This document shows positions 34,075 through 43,407 of a stretch of 64,000 nucleotides of DNA, in pieces; the first letter of the stretch is position 1, and each line of letters begins with the position of its first letter. The position numbers and the translations under genes are program-made. The stretch is from Entomospira nematocerorum (GTDB lineage Bacteria; Spirochaetota; Spirochaetia; WRBN01): the NCBI RefSeq assembly GCF_028748105.1, contig NZ_CP118168.1:372001-436000 (forward strand), given 5' to 3'. Under the pieces are notes generated by a model. It saw nothing but the letters and a program-made list of their open reading frames with translations. It did not search any database and was not told where the DNA came from.

Positions 34075-35628
34075 TTATCCTTTAAACGTTGAGAGGAGTA
34101 CGCCACCTCGAGAGCTACCCAAATGAGTATCTCGTAACTTTAATACTGGTGGTGCCTGCCATCGTTTAAATTCACTTTTCCGCAGTAAATTTGCCACATG
34201 AAGCACCTCCTCTATAGTTGTCTCACTATGACTAGCGACCTGCTCATGTGTATATTTATTCTGTAGCAATAACTCTATAATTCTATCTAATCGTGTATAT
34301 TCAGGAAGAGTCTCTTGATCAAACTGTCCCATACGTAACTCCGCTGATGGAGCTTTTGTGAGAACATGTTCTGGAATCATATTGCACCCAGCTTGATGAT
34401 TGATATAGCGACATAAATCGTATACCTCTGTTTTATATAGATCTCCAATCGGATTGTATGATCCACACATATCACCATATAGAGTTCCATAACCACAGGC
34501 GATTTCACTCTTATTCCCTGTAGTTAATAAGAAACTATTTGTACTGTTTGCATATGTCATCAGATAGAGACCACGGAGTCGTGCCTGCATATTTTCATCA
34601 GCTAAATTCGAAATTGCAAAATCTTTATTTAGTAAAATTTTGAGAGAATAATAGATATCATCAAGTGAAATCATATGTGTCTCTATATTTAAATTTTTAG
34701 CAAGTTCAAGAGCATCTGTAATACTATGTTGACTGCTATAGGGACTTGGCATTAATATACCCACAACATTATTAGCACCAATTGCTTGTGTTACAAGTGC
34801 TGCCACCAAGGAGCTATCAACCCCTCCGCTCAATCCCAGATGTACCCGCGAAAATCCACTTTTGGTAATAAAGTCACGTATAGCAAACAGTATAATAGCA
34901 TGCTCTTTCTCTATGTCAGGTTGAATAAAATAGACCTGTTGCCGATCTATTTCCCATGTAATTGCCTCTTGAAAAAGATCGATAAGAGCATATTGTGACT
35001 CTAAAGCAAAACCATAATCCGTAGTATTAGGCAAAAAGAGAGCTGTATCTCCAGCATGAACACGATCATTAGCTACACCTACCGCACCGATAAGTATTAC
35101 TGGTGCATGCACTTTCTGCTGTAAACGCTCTAGTAACTCACGCCTTCTTTGAACAGTCTCCCGACTATATGCATCTAAAAGAAAGACGACCCAAATAAAG
35201 TTACTGTAGATTAATGCATTATCATCTTCCAGAATAGATTTTAGTAAAGTATCTGTCGTGACTACAAGCTTTTCCTGCTCCATCGTAACATATAAATCGC
35301 CATTTTTTAATGGACATTGCATTTCTTGTGTACTATCTCTAAAGTGAATGATCCACTGCTGTTCTCTTGAATACATGGTAAGAAGACGTTGTGAATCTCT
35401 TCTTACCGACTCCAGACTCTCCAGTTGCCGCTGTATTCCTAATTGAAACTGCGGATGTTCTGCCTCTGCATGAGGTTCTGCACCACTGAGTGCATAAGGA
35501 TGAAGTACTATTAAGCTATCATCCAGTTGATGACGATTTGAGGCACGTACAAGAGTTTCTCGCAACTCTTGTACATTATTATCAAAGCAGCCAACATGTG
35601 CATTTATCAAAGGAACTAGGATTTTCAC
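34075..35628 (-). CDS. nadE: NAD+ synthetase with a degenerate glutaminase domain
   Basis: 517 residues in the two-domain layout of glutamine-dependent NAD synthetase. The synthetase half is intact: the ATP-pyrophosphatase loop SGGVDSS at 267-273, TTGNKSEIACGYGTLYGD and YKTEVYDLCRYI. The N-terminal nitrilase-like half is clearly decayed. The usual P-E-L-x-L-T-G around the first catalytic residue reads HPYALSG with tyrosine at position 45. There is no ICED-type cysteine near residues 140-180 and no visible catalytic lysine. The enzyme is thus predicted to use free ammonia. GTG start with no Shine-Dalgarno; the promoter at 35635-35663 predicts a leaderless mRNA. Confidence 0.9.
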   Translation of the reverse strand: MKILVPLINAHVGCFDNNVQELRETLVRASNRHQLDDSLIVLHPYALSGAEPHAEAEHPQFQLGIQRQLESLESVRRDSQRLLTMYSREQQWIIHFRDSTQEMQCPLKNGDLYVTMEQEKLVVTTDTLLKSILEDDNALIYSNFIWVVFLLDAYSRETVQRRRELLERLQQKVHAPVILIGAVGVANDRVHAGDTALFLPNTTDYGFALESQYALIDLFQEAITWEIDRQQVYFIQPDIEKEHAIILFAIRDFITKSGFSRVHLGLSGGVDSSLVAALVTQAIGANNVVGILMPSPYSSQHSITDALELAKNLNIETHMISLDDIYYSLKILLNKDFAISNLADENMQARLRGLYLMTYANSTNSFLLTTGNKSEIACGYGTLYGDMCGSYNPIGDLYKTEVYDLCRYINHQAGCNMIPEHVLTKAPSAELRMGQFDQETLPEYTRLDRIIELLLQNKYTHEQVASHSETTIEEVLHVANLLRKSEFKRWQAPPVLKLRDTHLGSSRGGVLLSTFKG

Positions 35629-35634
35629 ATCATC

Positions 35635-35663
35635 ATTCTATCGCTTATATGCGCTTCTGTCAA
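35635..35663 (-). promoter_or_regulatory. Promoter of nadE, predicting a leaderless mRNA
   Basis: Minus strand perfect TTGACA (35658-35663), 17 nt, TAGAAT (35635-35640). Only 6 nt lie between the -10 box and the GTG start at 35628. The -35 box directly abuts the stop codon of the phosphofructokinase gene. Confidence 0.75.
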
Positions 35664-37046
35664 CTAGTTCTTCATGCTTGCAGGCTGCCATGTTGTCTCT
35701 AGAACATCTTGCCATAATCTACTACGTGGATTAATTTTATTTCTTGATCGTGTTGCCATATCAATAGGTACATGGACATAAATACCATTCCACTGGCTCA
35801 TCAATACCTTAGTCTTACCAGCCATAGCAGCATGCACGGCATTATTGCCTAACCTAGCACAATAAATAGCATCATTACTATTAGGTGCACTCGCGCGAAT
35901 GGTATAACTGGGATCAATATAGCGGACAGTAGCATCAAGTTTAATTTCTTTAAAGTATGCCGATATCTTCTCTTTCAAAAACAATCCAATATCATGCATA
36001 CGAGCATTTCCACCAGCGTCTTTTTCCGTGATCTTACCAATTTCTTCACTCATAAGATCGCCACCAGCACCCTCAGCAACAACAATAACAGCATGACCCT
36101 TACGCTTAAGTCGTTGTGTTAGGGCATTAAGAAGACCTTTAGGACCGTGTAAATCAAAGGGAACTTCAGGAATAAGTACGTAGTTTGCTTGTTGACTCGC
36201 GAGTGCCGTTTGAGCTGCTATAAAGCCAGAGTCTCTTCCCATAACTTTTACAAGACCTACGCCATTCATAACACCATTCGCCTCTACATGTGCAGCATAA
36301 ACACTTTCTTGAGCAATACCCACGGCTGTTTCGAATCCGAAAGATTTATTGATAAAAGATAAGTCATTATCAATGGTTTTAGGTACTCCTACAACAGCTA
36401 GTTCATACCCACGTCGTTCTGCCTCATTAGCAATCGCTGCCGCACCTTTTTGAGAGCCATCGCCCCCAATAACAAAAAGCATATTGATACGATAGCGTTG
36501 TAATGTATCGACAATTTCTTCTGTCTGTTCTCCTCCGCCACGAGCACTTCCGAGGATGGTACCACCTTCTAAGTGAATATCATCCACAACATCGGGATCT
36601 AATCGCATAGGACCCATAGTACTATTTAGGAGAAAGCCTCGATATCCAAAACGAAATCCCCACACAGTCTTAACCCCATATCCCAGCATAAGACTTCGCA
36701 CTAAGGAGCGAATAACATCATTTAGGCCTGGGCATAACCCACCAGAAGTCGAAATCCCGGCACGTACATCAGCTGGATTAAAAAATAGCTTCTTTCTCGG
36801 ACCTGCTTTCTCCATACGATTTCTAGGATCTAAAATAGCCTCTTCTTGAATTTTCCTATCGGAAAAACTATTGATATCTACCTTATAAAGAGTATAATCA
36901 TCGTCATTGACAAAATCAGTACTATCCTCACCCTTAGCTGGCAAGAGAGGACTATCATACTTAGCTTCTCCTAGCGTATGAATAGTAAAGTCAATTGAAT
37001 CAAGATAACTCTTTTTCTTGTCCTGTTCTGGTTTCTCTGTACTCAT
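35664..37046 (-). CDS. pfkA: 6-phosphofructokinase, long ATP-type clade with PKTIDND
   Basis: 460 residues from the ATG at 37046. Key motifs: STSGGLCPGLNDVI, GFRFGYRGF, GGTILGSARGG, GGDGSQKGA, PKTIDND, KVMGRDSGFIA and IPEVPFDL. The glycine of GGDGS is typical of ATP-dependent enzymes, while the lysine of PKTIDND is typical of pyrophosphate-dependent ones. This mix characterises the long ATP-PFK clade of plants, trypanosomes and spirochaetes, so ATP is the likely donor but should not be taken as proven. The N-terminal 80 residues (FTIHTLGEAKYDSPLL) also belong to that clade. The reading frame can be extended to a TTG at 37094, but that region is a promoter. No Shine-Dalgarno at a useful distance. 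Confidence 0.9.
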   Translation of the reverse strand: MSTEKPEQDKKKSYLDSIDFTIHTLGEAKYDSPLLPAKGEDSTDFVNDDDYTLYKVDINSFSDRKIQEEAILDPRNRMEKAGPRKKLFFNPADVRAGISTSGGLCPGLNDVIRSLVRSLMLGYGVKTVWGFRFGYRGFLLNSTMGPMRLDPDVVDDIHLEGGTILGSARGGGEQTEEIVDTLQRYRINMLFVIGGDGSQKGAAAIANEAERRGYELAVVGVPKTIDNDLSFINKSFGFETAVGIAQESVYAAHVEANGVMNGVGLVKVMGRDSGFIAAQTALASQQANYVLIPEVPFDLHGPKGLLNALTQRLKRKGHAVIVVAEGAGGDLMSEEIGKITEKDAGGNARMHDIGLFLKEKISAYFKEIKLDATVRYIDPSYTIRASAPNSNDAIYCARLGNNAVHAAMAGKTKVLMSQWNGIYVHVPIDMATRSRNKINPRSRLWQDVLETTWQPASMKN

Positions 37047-37052
37047 ATTATG

Positions 37053-37081
37053 AAGATAGCAGTTCTCCTTTATATTGACAA
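37053..37081 (-). promoter_or_regulatory. Promoter of phosphofructokinase, predicting a leaderless mRNA
   Basis: Minus strand TTGTCA (37076-37081), 17 nt, TATCTT (37053-37058) preceded by TGC (extended -10). The -10 box ends 6 nt before the ATG at 37046. Confidence 0.65.
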
Positions 37082-37109
37082 GAGCTTTTTTCAATTTATC
37101 TAATCTTTT

Positions 37110-38753
37110 TTAATATTTTATCTCGACAATTTGATAAAGAATACGTAAGGCTTCTGCATACGGCTTTACATTAAGAGATTGTAAATATATGACCTCTTCA
37201 CGTAAAAAACGCTTACGCCGTGCACTCATATACGTGGCAATCTCTGTGTAAAGTGCTGGTTTTAGGGTAAGAATAAATGCCCACTGTTGGTTATGAATTC
37301 TTCCTGCCAGCTGAAGTCGCCTATGACTTGGCATCTTTATCCAATATTGATCATAAAAATATTCGTATTTCTCCTCAAAATGTGTATAATATCGTGCTTG
37401 TTGGATACGCATCACCTCATCCACGATAATACTCTTTGTAAAAGTTGTTAAATTTATTTTACCATGTTGAATGTGCTTAACCAAAGCCGTCATTACCTCC
37501 TCGTTTAAATTCATCCATTGCTCCAAACCCTGAGAAGGTACCTGATACGCCCACTCTAGTGCCACACTCCGTGGTAGTTTAGATAACAAATTTCCTTCAA
37601 AAACATCACTTACAACCCATCGAACATCCGAGGAGACCGTGAGTGGAACATACGCAAAGAGAGCTTTTATTTTTTGCGTATAAAAGACGCCCAAAAAATT
37701 TTGTAAAATTTTATCCAGGTCAATCTCTGGTAAAAAGAGACATATACTAGCAAACGCAACAACTTCCTCTGGCGAACGATGCACAGATCCATAAAGAGCC
37801 ATATGTGTTAGTCGCTGATGATGCTTTGCCCACAATGAAATATTTAATGTGTGATACAATTGCCAAAAGGTGCTTTCCGTATTTACCTCTTGTAGATACG
37901 TATGCGTAAAGATATCCAACATCTCTTTACCTATGACAATATCAATGGGTAGTCGATACGGTTCTTTATAGCGAATTTCTGCATGAGCTAACACAACATT
38001 ATCCTGTTTCATGGATTGTGCTATCTCTTTAAAGATAATTTGTACATTCGCATCTGCCCAAAGCTTTCCAGCATAAAAGCAAAATCGTTTAACAATTTTC
38101 ATCCAGGATCCATTTGTGTCTCCTTTAGCGGGCCAAGAGATCCAATAGCGTAACTCGCTCCGTGATGTTTGTTGTTGATGTAGGACTTCCATAATTACCC
38201 AACCAGACTGTGATAGCCAAGTAGATGTCTCTTTTATCTCCGCCATATGGAGACTGAGGCTATGAGCCTCCTCCTTAAAGCGAGCAATCATCATGTGATA
38301 AAAGAGCGTATAACGAAATAATGGATTTTCAATATACTCACTTGTGAAATTCTCTGTATATACCCGAGGATCTAACCACATCGTATAGCCTTTAGTATCA
38401 CCCATTTGTACACTATAGCACTCATGCTGGAGAAAAATTTGATGAGGAACCGTCACTGGTGCTAGGATAAAAGTCACAGGATACTCTCTATATATCCCCA
38501 ATTTACTCGGTATTTTATCCATTAATATCCGCATCTGCTCTACCTGCATATCTTTTCCATAAATACACAGCACAATACGATCTTGATAGATCCCCCACAA
38601 AGCAAGTGAAGCTGATTGCATAGAGGTGAAATCTGCTGAAGGGGTCATAGCTATGCGATTGTTGCCCGTGTTTTTTTGCCATTGCTCTAAAAAAATTTGC
38701 CAACCAACCTCTTTATTCTTTTTGGACTGACGCCAAAATGGCCACAATTTCAC
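37110..38753 (-). CDS. Large protein of unknown function with a FliG-C-like end
   Basis: 547 residues, cytoplasmic, no signal peptide. The start is the GTG at 38753, six nt behind GAGGAGG; a TTG at 38768 in frame lies before that site and is unlikely. Most of the protein is unlike anything I recognise. The last 65 residues, however, align well with the C-terminal domain of the flagellar switch protein FliG: IATYMSARRKRFLREEVIYL against NMSKRAAALLKDELEYM, then NVKPYAEALRILYQIVE against the FliG helix following GPV. A middle stretch (LDKILQNFLGVFYTQKIKALFAYVPL) could be a FliG-M-like repeat. It is cotranscribed with the mutarotase gene 16 nt upstream. Confidence 0.5.
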   Translation of the reverse strand: MKLWPFWRQSKKNKEVGWQIFLEQWQKNTGNNRIAMTPSADFTSMQSASLALWGIYQDRIVLCIYGKDMQVEQMRILMDKIPSKLGIYREYPVTFILAPVTVPHQIFLQHECYSVQMGDTKGYTMWLDPRVYTENFTSEYIENPLFRYTLFYHMMIARFKEEAHSLSLHMAEIKETSTWLSQSGWVIMEVLHQQQTSRSELRYWISWPAKGDTNGSWMKIVKRFCFYAGKLWADANVQIIFKEIAQSMKQDNVVLAHAEIRYKEPYRLPIDIVIGKEMLDIFTHTYLQEVNTESTFWQLYHTLNISLWAKHHQRLTHMALYGSVHRSPEEVVAFASICLFLPEIDLDKILQNFLGVFYTQKIKALFAYVPLTVSSDVRWVVSDVFEGNLLSKLPRSVALEWAYQVPSQGLEQWMNLNEEVMTALVKHIQHGKINLTTFTKSIIVDEVMRIQQARYYTHFEEKYEYFYDQYWIKMPSHRRLQLAGRIHNQQWAFILTLKPALYTEIATYMSARRKRFLREEVIYLQSLNVKPYAEALRILYQIVEIKY

Positions 38754-38769
38754 ACCAACCCTCCTCAAT

Positions 38770-39615
38770 CTATATTCTTAAAACCATACGCATGGTAGCA
38801 CTATCACCCGGAAGGATCTCCACTTTTTTACTGGTCGCAGGCTCCACACATACCATTGATGCATAACTATCATCCGCCATATCTTTAATCTCTTTTGCAC
38901 CTTGTACGTGAGGATTCCAGATAATCCAATCACTAGCACCACATTTCTCTAATGATAACGATCTGCCCCACTCCTTATCTTCCAGACGAAGAGAACTCTC
39001 CACATTAAAAAACGTATTATCATGTATCGCATCGCAAGAAGTATCATCATGCCATATACCAGACTCTCCACTGCCATCTACCAGATAGGTACAACCATCT
39101 AATCCGTATACTTGTATATTTTTAATATGGCTTACATGGAAATATGGATGAAATGCCTCACTATAATAAAAAGGAACTACGTCTCTATTTGTCGTTGTTA
39201 ACTCACACTCCAACCCTTGCCTCGTCAATCGAATAGCCATCTCTAACTCAAAAGCATAAGGCCAATACTGTCTTGAAAATGCATTATCTCTGAGAATAAA
39301 ACTTACTGCAACACTTTGATCACGTTCTTTCTCCTGCTCTCCTTTCAGTCTCCAATTCTGTAAGCGAGCAAACCCATGTTTAGGAAGTTTCCCATCGGGA
39401 TCGTTTCCAAAATTAGGCCAACAAATGGGAATTCCTCCTCGAACTGCCTTTCCAACTTCTAAGGGACTTTGATCGCTTAACCACAACCAATCAGCAGAGT
39501 CATTTTTCGGTTGTAATGCCAAAACCTGTGCACCATACCCACTAATGAGCACCTCATAGTCTGTATTTTCTAGCTGGATAAACTGTTGTCCTCCAGTCTG
39601 AAATTCTTTAATCAT
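38770..39615 (-). CDS. yeaD: D-hexose-6-phosphate mutarotase / aldose 1-epimerase family
   Basis: 281 residues of the galactose-mutarotase fold. Motifs typical of the YeaD branch: ISGYGAQVLALQP, AVRGGIPICWPNFGND, LPKHGFARLQNW, YSEAFHPYFHV with the catalytic histidine, and VCVEPA near the end. It interconverts the alpha and beta forms of hexose 6-phosphates, and its nearness to phosphofructokinase fits that. The start is the ATG at 39615, with GAGG upstream. It overlaps the end of the preceding gene by 8 nt (ATGATTAA), so translation is coupled. Confidence 0.88.
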   Translation of the reverse strand: MIKEFQTGGQQFIQLENTDYEVLISGYGAQVLALQPKNDSADWLWLSDQSPLEVGKAVRGGIPICWPNFGNDPDGKLPKHGFARLQNWRLKGEQEKERDQSVAVSFILRDNAFSRQYWPYAFELEMAIRLTRQGLECELTTTNRDVVPFYYSEAFHPYFHVSHIKNIQVYGLDGCTYLVDGSGESGIWHDDTSCDAIHDNTFFNVESSLRLEDKEWGRSLSLEKCGASDWIIWNPHVQGAKEIKDMADDSYASMVCVEPATSKKVEILPGDSATMRMVLRI

Positions 39616-40303
39616 CTGTACTATCCTCAGGAACGATCTCTGTAGACTCCTCAATCTCACTGTCTGACACTACGGTAGAGGATAAGGGTGGGAGAAAATA
39701 CAATTCTACTTGGTGTTCCAAGCTACGTATGAGTCTTGATTGCTCATCGCCAATCTCTAAATCCTCAATTTCTATAATCTCTTCTGTCTCATACTCTTCT
39801 CCATCAATACTATAAAGACGCCGACTACTTCCCTTCGAAACAAGCCGACCCTTCACTGTTTGAGCACTCTCCCTATACTCTTCTTCTACCATAAAAGATC
39901 GCCATCGTACCATATTCCCTGCACCGACATGCCATGTATACTCACCACTAAAGAGATTAACCTCTACCATTACGCCTAGTAACTCTTGTAATAATGCTCT
40001 CCAATATTGGCGAATCATCAAAGTATCACCTGTATCTTTCCAACTAAAAATAATCTTACGAATAAAATCACCTTCAATATGTAATTGCATCACAGCCTGA
40101 TGTCCTAAAAATGAAGCACCTTCTATGTGATACTGCTCCCTCTCAACCAACCATGTTCCTGCACCAAACTGCTCTTCAAGTAATGGAATGACATAGCTAG
40201 CTCCTCGTTGCCAATCGAACCCATTCATACGCTGGATGGACTCTTGTGCTATCCCACTCCAACTCAATAACCCTATAGTTACTAGTATCTTCAATATGCG
40301 CAT
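39608..40303 (-). CDS. Secreted protein of unknown function
   Basis: 231 residues with a signal peptide (MRILKILVTIGLLSWSGIAQ). The mature part is beta-rich (AVMQLHIEGDFIRKIIFSW, GEYTWHVGAGNMVRW) and ends in an acidic tail with many E, S and D. No known domain recognised. It is probably the first gene of a unit that continues with the mutarotase and the FliG-C-like protein, and diverges from the dehydratase at 40386. Confidence 0.65.
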   Translation of the reverse strand: MRILKILVTIGLLSWSGIAQESIQRMNGFDWQRGASYVIPLLEEQFGAGTWLVEREQYHIEGASFLGHQAVMQLHIEGDFIRKIIFSWKDTGDTLMIRQYWRALLQELLGVMVEVNLFSGEYTWHVGAGNMVRWRSFMVEEEYRESAQTVKGRLVSKGSSRRLYSIDGEEYETEEIIEIEDLEIGDEQSRLIRSLEHQVELYFLPPLSSTVVSDSEIEESTEIVPEDSTDD

Positions 40304-40349
40304 ACCTATTTAATCTCCTATCCTATATTATATATCAAATAATAGCCTC

Positions 40350-40378
40350 TTGCTAGTATCTACTAAATTTGCTATACT
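40350..40378 (+). promoter_or_regulatory. Promoter of the dehydratase gene, predicting a leaderless mRNA
   Basis: TTGCTA (40350-40355), 17 nt, TATACT (40373-40378) preceded by TGC. The -10 box ends 7 nt before the ATG at 40386. No Shine-Dalgarno is present. Confidence 0.7.
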
Positions 40379-40385
40379 TACCTAC

Positions 40386-41861
40386 ATGAATGCTCAAGGT
40401 CACTACATTTTAGGGAGCAATGCCACTGCCTATAACTTGGCGCGCATTATGCAACAAATGCCAAAACGTACGCAAGTCTTCCTGATTATCGACAAAAATC
40501 TTTCTCATCAACAGATACCTGAAGCATGTGATCTTGATTTCTTAGTAGGTGACTTTTATGATCTTTTGCCATCCCTAAATCCACACTTCACCATTACGAT
40601 TACACTTCACCCCCTACCATACCAAAAACTATACGATATTTTGCACGCCTTACATGCCAAAAACTTTTCGAATATCGCTTATATTCCATCATTAAGCTAT
40701 TTACCCCAACTGCCAATCTGGCAAAGTAGTCAAGATATCTCATCGGAATACTTACTGGGTCGATCCAGTATATCCTTCCCTTTAAATGATCATATAGAGT
40801 ACCTCAATCAAAAAGATATTCTCATCACTGGCGCAGGTGGATCCATTGGAAGTGAATTAGCCAAGCAACTCTTACGTGCAACGCCAAAAACCATATACCT
40901 TTTTGGTCATGGTGAGACATCGATCTATCATACAGAAAAAAATCTTAAAAAACTGCAATATGATGGCCTTAGTCCACACACCCGTATTCGTCCCATTATT
41001 GGTGAGTTACAAGATCAGCCATATATGCGTTATCTACTAAAAAAAATTCAACCTCATGCTATTTTTCACTGTGCTGCACATAAGCATGTTCCTCTGATGG
41101 AGCTTAATCCTATTGAGGCAATTAAAAATAATGTTTTTGGGGTACATCATCTTGTTGAAGCAGCCAAAGAGTATCGTCCAGAACGTCTTGTTTTGATCAG
41201 TACCGACAAGGCTGTTGATCCTGTGAATATCTACGGAGTGAGTAAGGCCTTGAGTGAAGAAATTCTGCTAAAGGCAAATCAAGAGGGCTATCCATTTTTT
41301 ATCGTACGTTTTGGTAATGTGCTTGGAAGTAGAGGATCAATCTTACCGCTCTTCCAAGAACAAATTCTCCATGGAGGACCTCTTACCATTACCGATCACC
41401 GCATGCAGCGATACTGGATGACCATTCCAGAGGCAACATCTCTTGTTTTAATGGCTGGTGGTGTTAAGGATCCTCATCCTCTGTATTTGCTAGACATGGG
41501 AAGCCCTGTTAAAACTGTTCATATTGCAAAACAAGTAGCTAAGCTGTATGGATATGACGTAGATAAAGGCGATCTTTCTTTAGATATCATTGGACTACGT
41601 CCTGGAGAAAGTCTTCATGAGGATCTGATTGCTAAAAACGAAAAAATTAGCCCAACACATTATCCAAAACTCTTACAAGTTTTCAAGCAAGAAGAGCACA
41701 TTTCCCCGCAAGATCTCATCCAGATCCTCAGGAGTTTAGAGCATATCTGTTTTTTCACAGAGACTCATGCTTCCAGCTTTCGCTCTTATCCAGCCCTCCT
41801 CTCTCTTCTAAAGAATTTTTTCCCAACCCTAGAGAGCACCGAGGATAATGACTGGTTGTAA
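40386..41861 (+). CDS. UDP-sugar 4,6-dehydratase, soluble CapD/PglF-like protein
   Basis: 491 residues. The N-terminal 145 residues look like the Rossmann-like sensor part that precedes the catalytic domain in CapD/FlaA1-type enzymes, but the four membrane helices of long family members are missing. The catalytic SDR domain shows ILITGAGGSIGSELAKQL, HCAAHKHVPLMELNP, STDKAVDPVNIYGVSK (Y and K of the SDR active site), RFGNVLGSRGSILPLF and GLRPGESLHEDL. It should convert UDP-GlcNAc-type sugars to 4-keto-6-deoxy sugars for surface glycans. The last 76 nt overlap the lnt gene on the other strand. Confidence 0.85.
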   Translation: MNAQGHYILGSNATAYNLARIMQQMPKRTQVFLIIDKNLSHQQIPEACDLDFLVGDFYDLLPSLNPHFTITITLHPLPYQKLYDILHALHAKNFSNIAYIPSLSYLPQLPIWQSSQDISSEYLLGRSSISFPLNDHIEYLNQKDILITGAGGSIGSELAKQLLRATPKTIYLFGHGETSIYHTEKNLKKLQYDGLSPHTRIRPIIGELQDQPYMRYLLKKIQPHAIFHCAAHKHVPLMELNPIEAIKNNVFGVHHLVEAAKEYRPERLVLISTDKAVDPVNIYGVSKALSEEILLKANQEGYPFFIVRFGNVLGSRGSILPLFQEQILHGGPLTITDHRMQRYWMTIPEATSLVLMAGGVKDPHPLYLLDMGSPVKTVHIAKQVAKLYGYDVDKGDLSLDIIGLRPGESLHEDLIAKNEKISPTHYPKLLQVFKQEEHISPQDLIQILRSLEHICFFTETHASSFRSYPALLSLLKNFFPTLESTEDNDWL

Positions 41862-43405
41862 GCTCCAATGAGATAGATCAAAGAAATTAAAATAGCAGTA
41901 TAACTAAACCACTCTCCTAATAAAACATATATTGTATTCATAGATATTGTCATTACTGGTAAGTCAACCATCATAGCACTATTTTCAAAAGCAGGAATCA
42001 TCTGTGCTATATCACCCCATGTATTAACATATACCGTCATACCACTATTTGTTGCTCTTAATAGTGGTCGCCTTGTCTCAATAGCTCGATAACGTGCAAT
42101 CATCATATGTTGCATTTGCGAAGAAAGTCGCTGTGACCAAGAGTCATTCGTAATATTTAATAGTGCTTGTGCTCCTTGGCGAACAAATTTACGCGAAATA
42201 TGAGGAAAAGCATCCTCAAAGCAAATAGGAACTCCAAATTGTAACACCCCACCACTCTGCAATGGCAGTGTGAATAAAGACTGGTCTCTGCCTGACTGCT
42301 GCAAAAATGGGATTCCTAAAAAATCTCTATACATATTTCCGATAAAAGGAACCTGAGAAAAAGGTAGAGCCTCAGCAAAAGGAACAAGCTGTTGTTTAAA
42401 GTATGGAGAACCAGTAACATCTCCCACATTATTCATTAAAAAAGCCGCATTATAATAAGAGTATGTATCATCATTAACAGACATCGCACCAAAGAGATGA
42501 TATGTATTCATTTCTCGAATAAATGTTGCCAATGGATAGGACACAGGAAGCATTTCTGATAGAGACATAATACTATGAAAATCCCCTAAAAGGGTCGTCT
42601 CACTGGAGACGATCATATCCAGAGGACTGTTTATTGGAAGGACACCTTGAACAGCACGAATATGCTCTTCTACTAGCTCCGACCATGTAACATTCCATGA
42701 GTCTAAATTTTGTTGTACTAATAAAATATGAGCTTTTTCTGTAGAACTTTCTAGATTTTTTTTTGATTGATGTAGTCGGAATACCCCATACGATGAACTC
42801 AAAAAAATGATCATAAAAAACATTTGTATCGGCAATCGCATGTGTTTATAATAGTGCCGTGTTGGTGTAGTGAACCACTGAGCAATAAGTGCGTTACTTA
42901 ATCCTGTAATAAATGATAATCCCATGGGACCTGTAATGTCTATCACTTGAATTATATATCGACTTTGGCCAAAACCGTATGCTAAAAGCGCCCAAGGATC
43001 TGCTAAAAAACCTACGCTCCGTAAATACTCAAAAGCCGTCCATATCCATGCCACAGCCCATACTCGAGAGCGTGCGGGTAAGTATGCTGTCTTCTTTATT
43101 GCCATCAATGCAAGAAATGTGACACCACTTAAACCTATACTCAATGCAATAAGAATGGTAAATCCAAAATTTTGGAAAAATGCTAACCAATACCGTCCCA
43201 TCCATGCATGAGTCCATCCATGTAGTATTGATATCCATAATAATTCTCGATATCCTCTACTTTTGTAGGTTGCAATAAGTAATGGGACGATCGCGATAAA
43301 TGCTAATAAGGTTATTCCCCTCGATGCGATATCACTAGGTAACACCAGACTTAACATGATACCACTTGTAATGGCATATAAACTATGTAATAACAATTTG
43401 CGCAT
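41786..43405 (-). CDS. lnt: Apolipoprotein N-acyltransferase
   Basis: 539 residues from the ATG at 43405, preceded by GGTGG and lying 2 nt behind the stop codon of the upstream gene. Several membrane helices (residues 1-210), then a periplasmic nitrilase-like domain with the glutamate in SSETTLLGDF, lysine in FKQQLVPFAEALPF and cysteine in VPICFEDAFP, and a C-terminal helix. It adds the third acyl chain to lipoproteins, which fits the many lipoprotein genes around. The 3' end runs 76 nt into the convergent dehydratase gene. Confidence 0.92.
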   Translation of the reverse strand: MRKLLLHSLYAITSGIMLSLVLPSDIASRGITLLAFIAIVPLLIATYKSRGYRELLWISILHGWTHAWMGRYWLAFFQNFGFTILIALSIGLSGVTFLALMAIKKTAYLPARSRVWAVAWIWTAFEYLRSVGFLADPWALLAYGFGQSRYIIQVIDITGPMGLSFITGLSNALIAQWFTTPTRHYYKHMRLPIQMFFMIIFLSSSYGVFRLHQSKKNLESSTEKAHILLVQQNLDSWNVTWSELVEEHIRAVQGVLPINSPLDMIVSSETTLLGDFHSIMSLSEMLPVSYPLATFIREMNTYHLFGAMSVNDDTYSYYNAAFLMNNVGDVTGSPYFKQQLVPFAEALPFSQVPFIGNMYRDFLGIPFLQQSGRDQSLFTLPLQSGGVLQFGVPICFEDAFPHISRKFVRQGAQALLNITNDSWSQRLSSQMQHMMIARYRAIETRRPLLRATNSGMTVYVNTWGDIAQMIPAFENSAMMVDLPVMTISMNTIYVLLGEWFSYTAILISLIYLIGAYNQSLSSVLSRVGKKFFRRERRAG

Positions 43406-43407
43406 GA

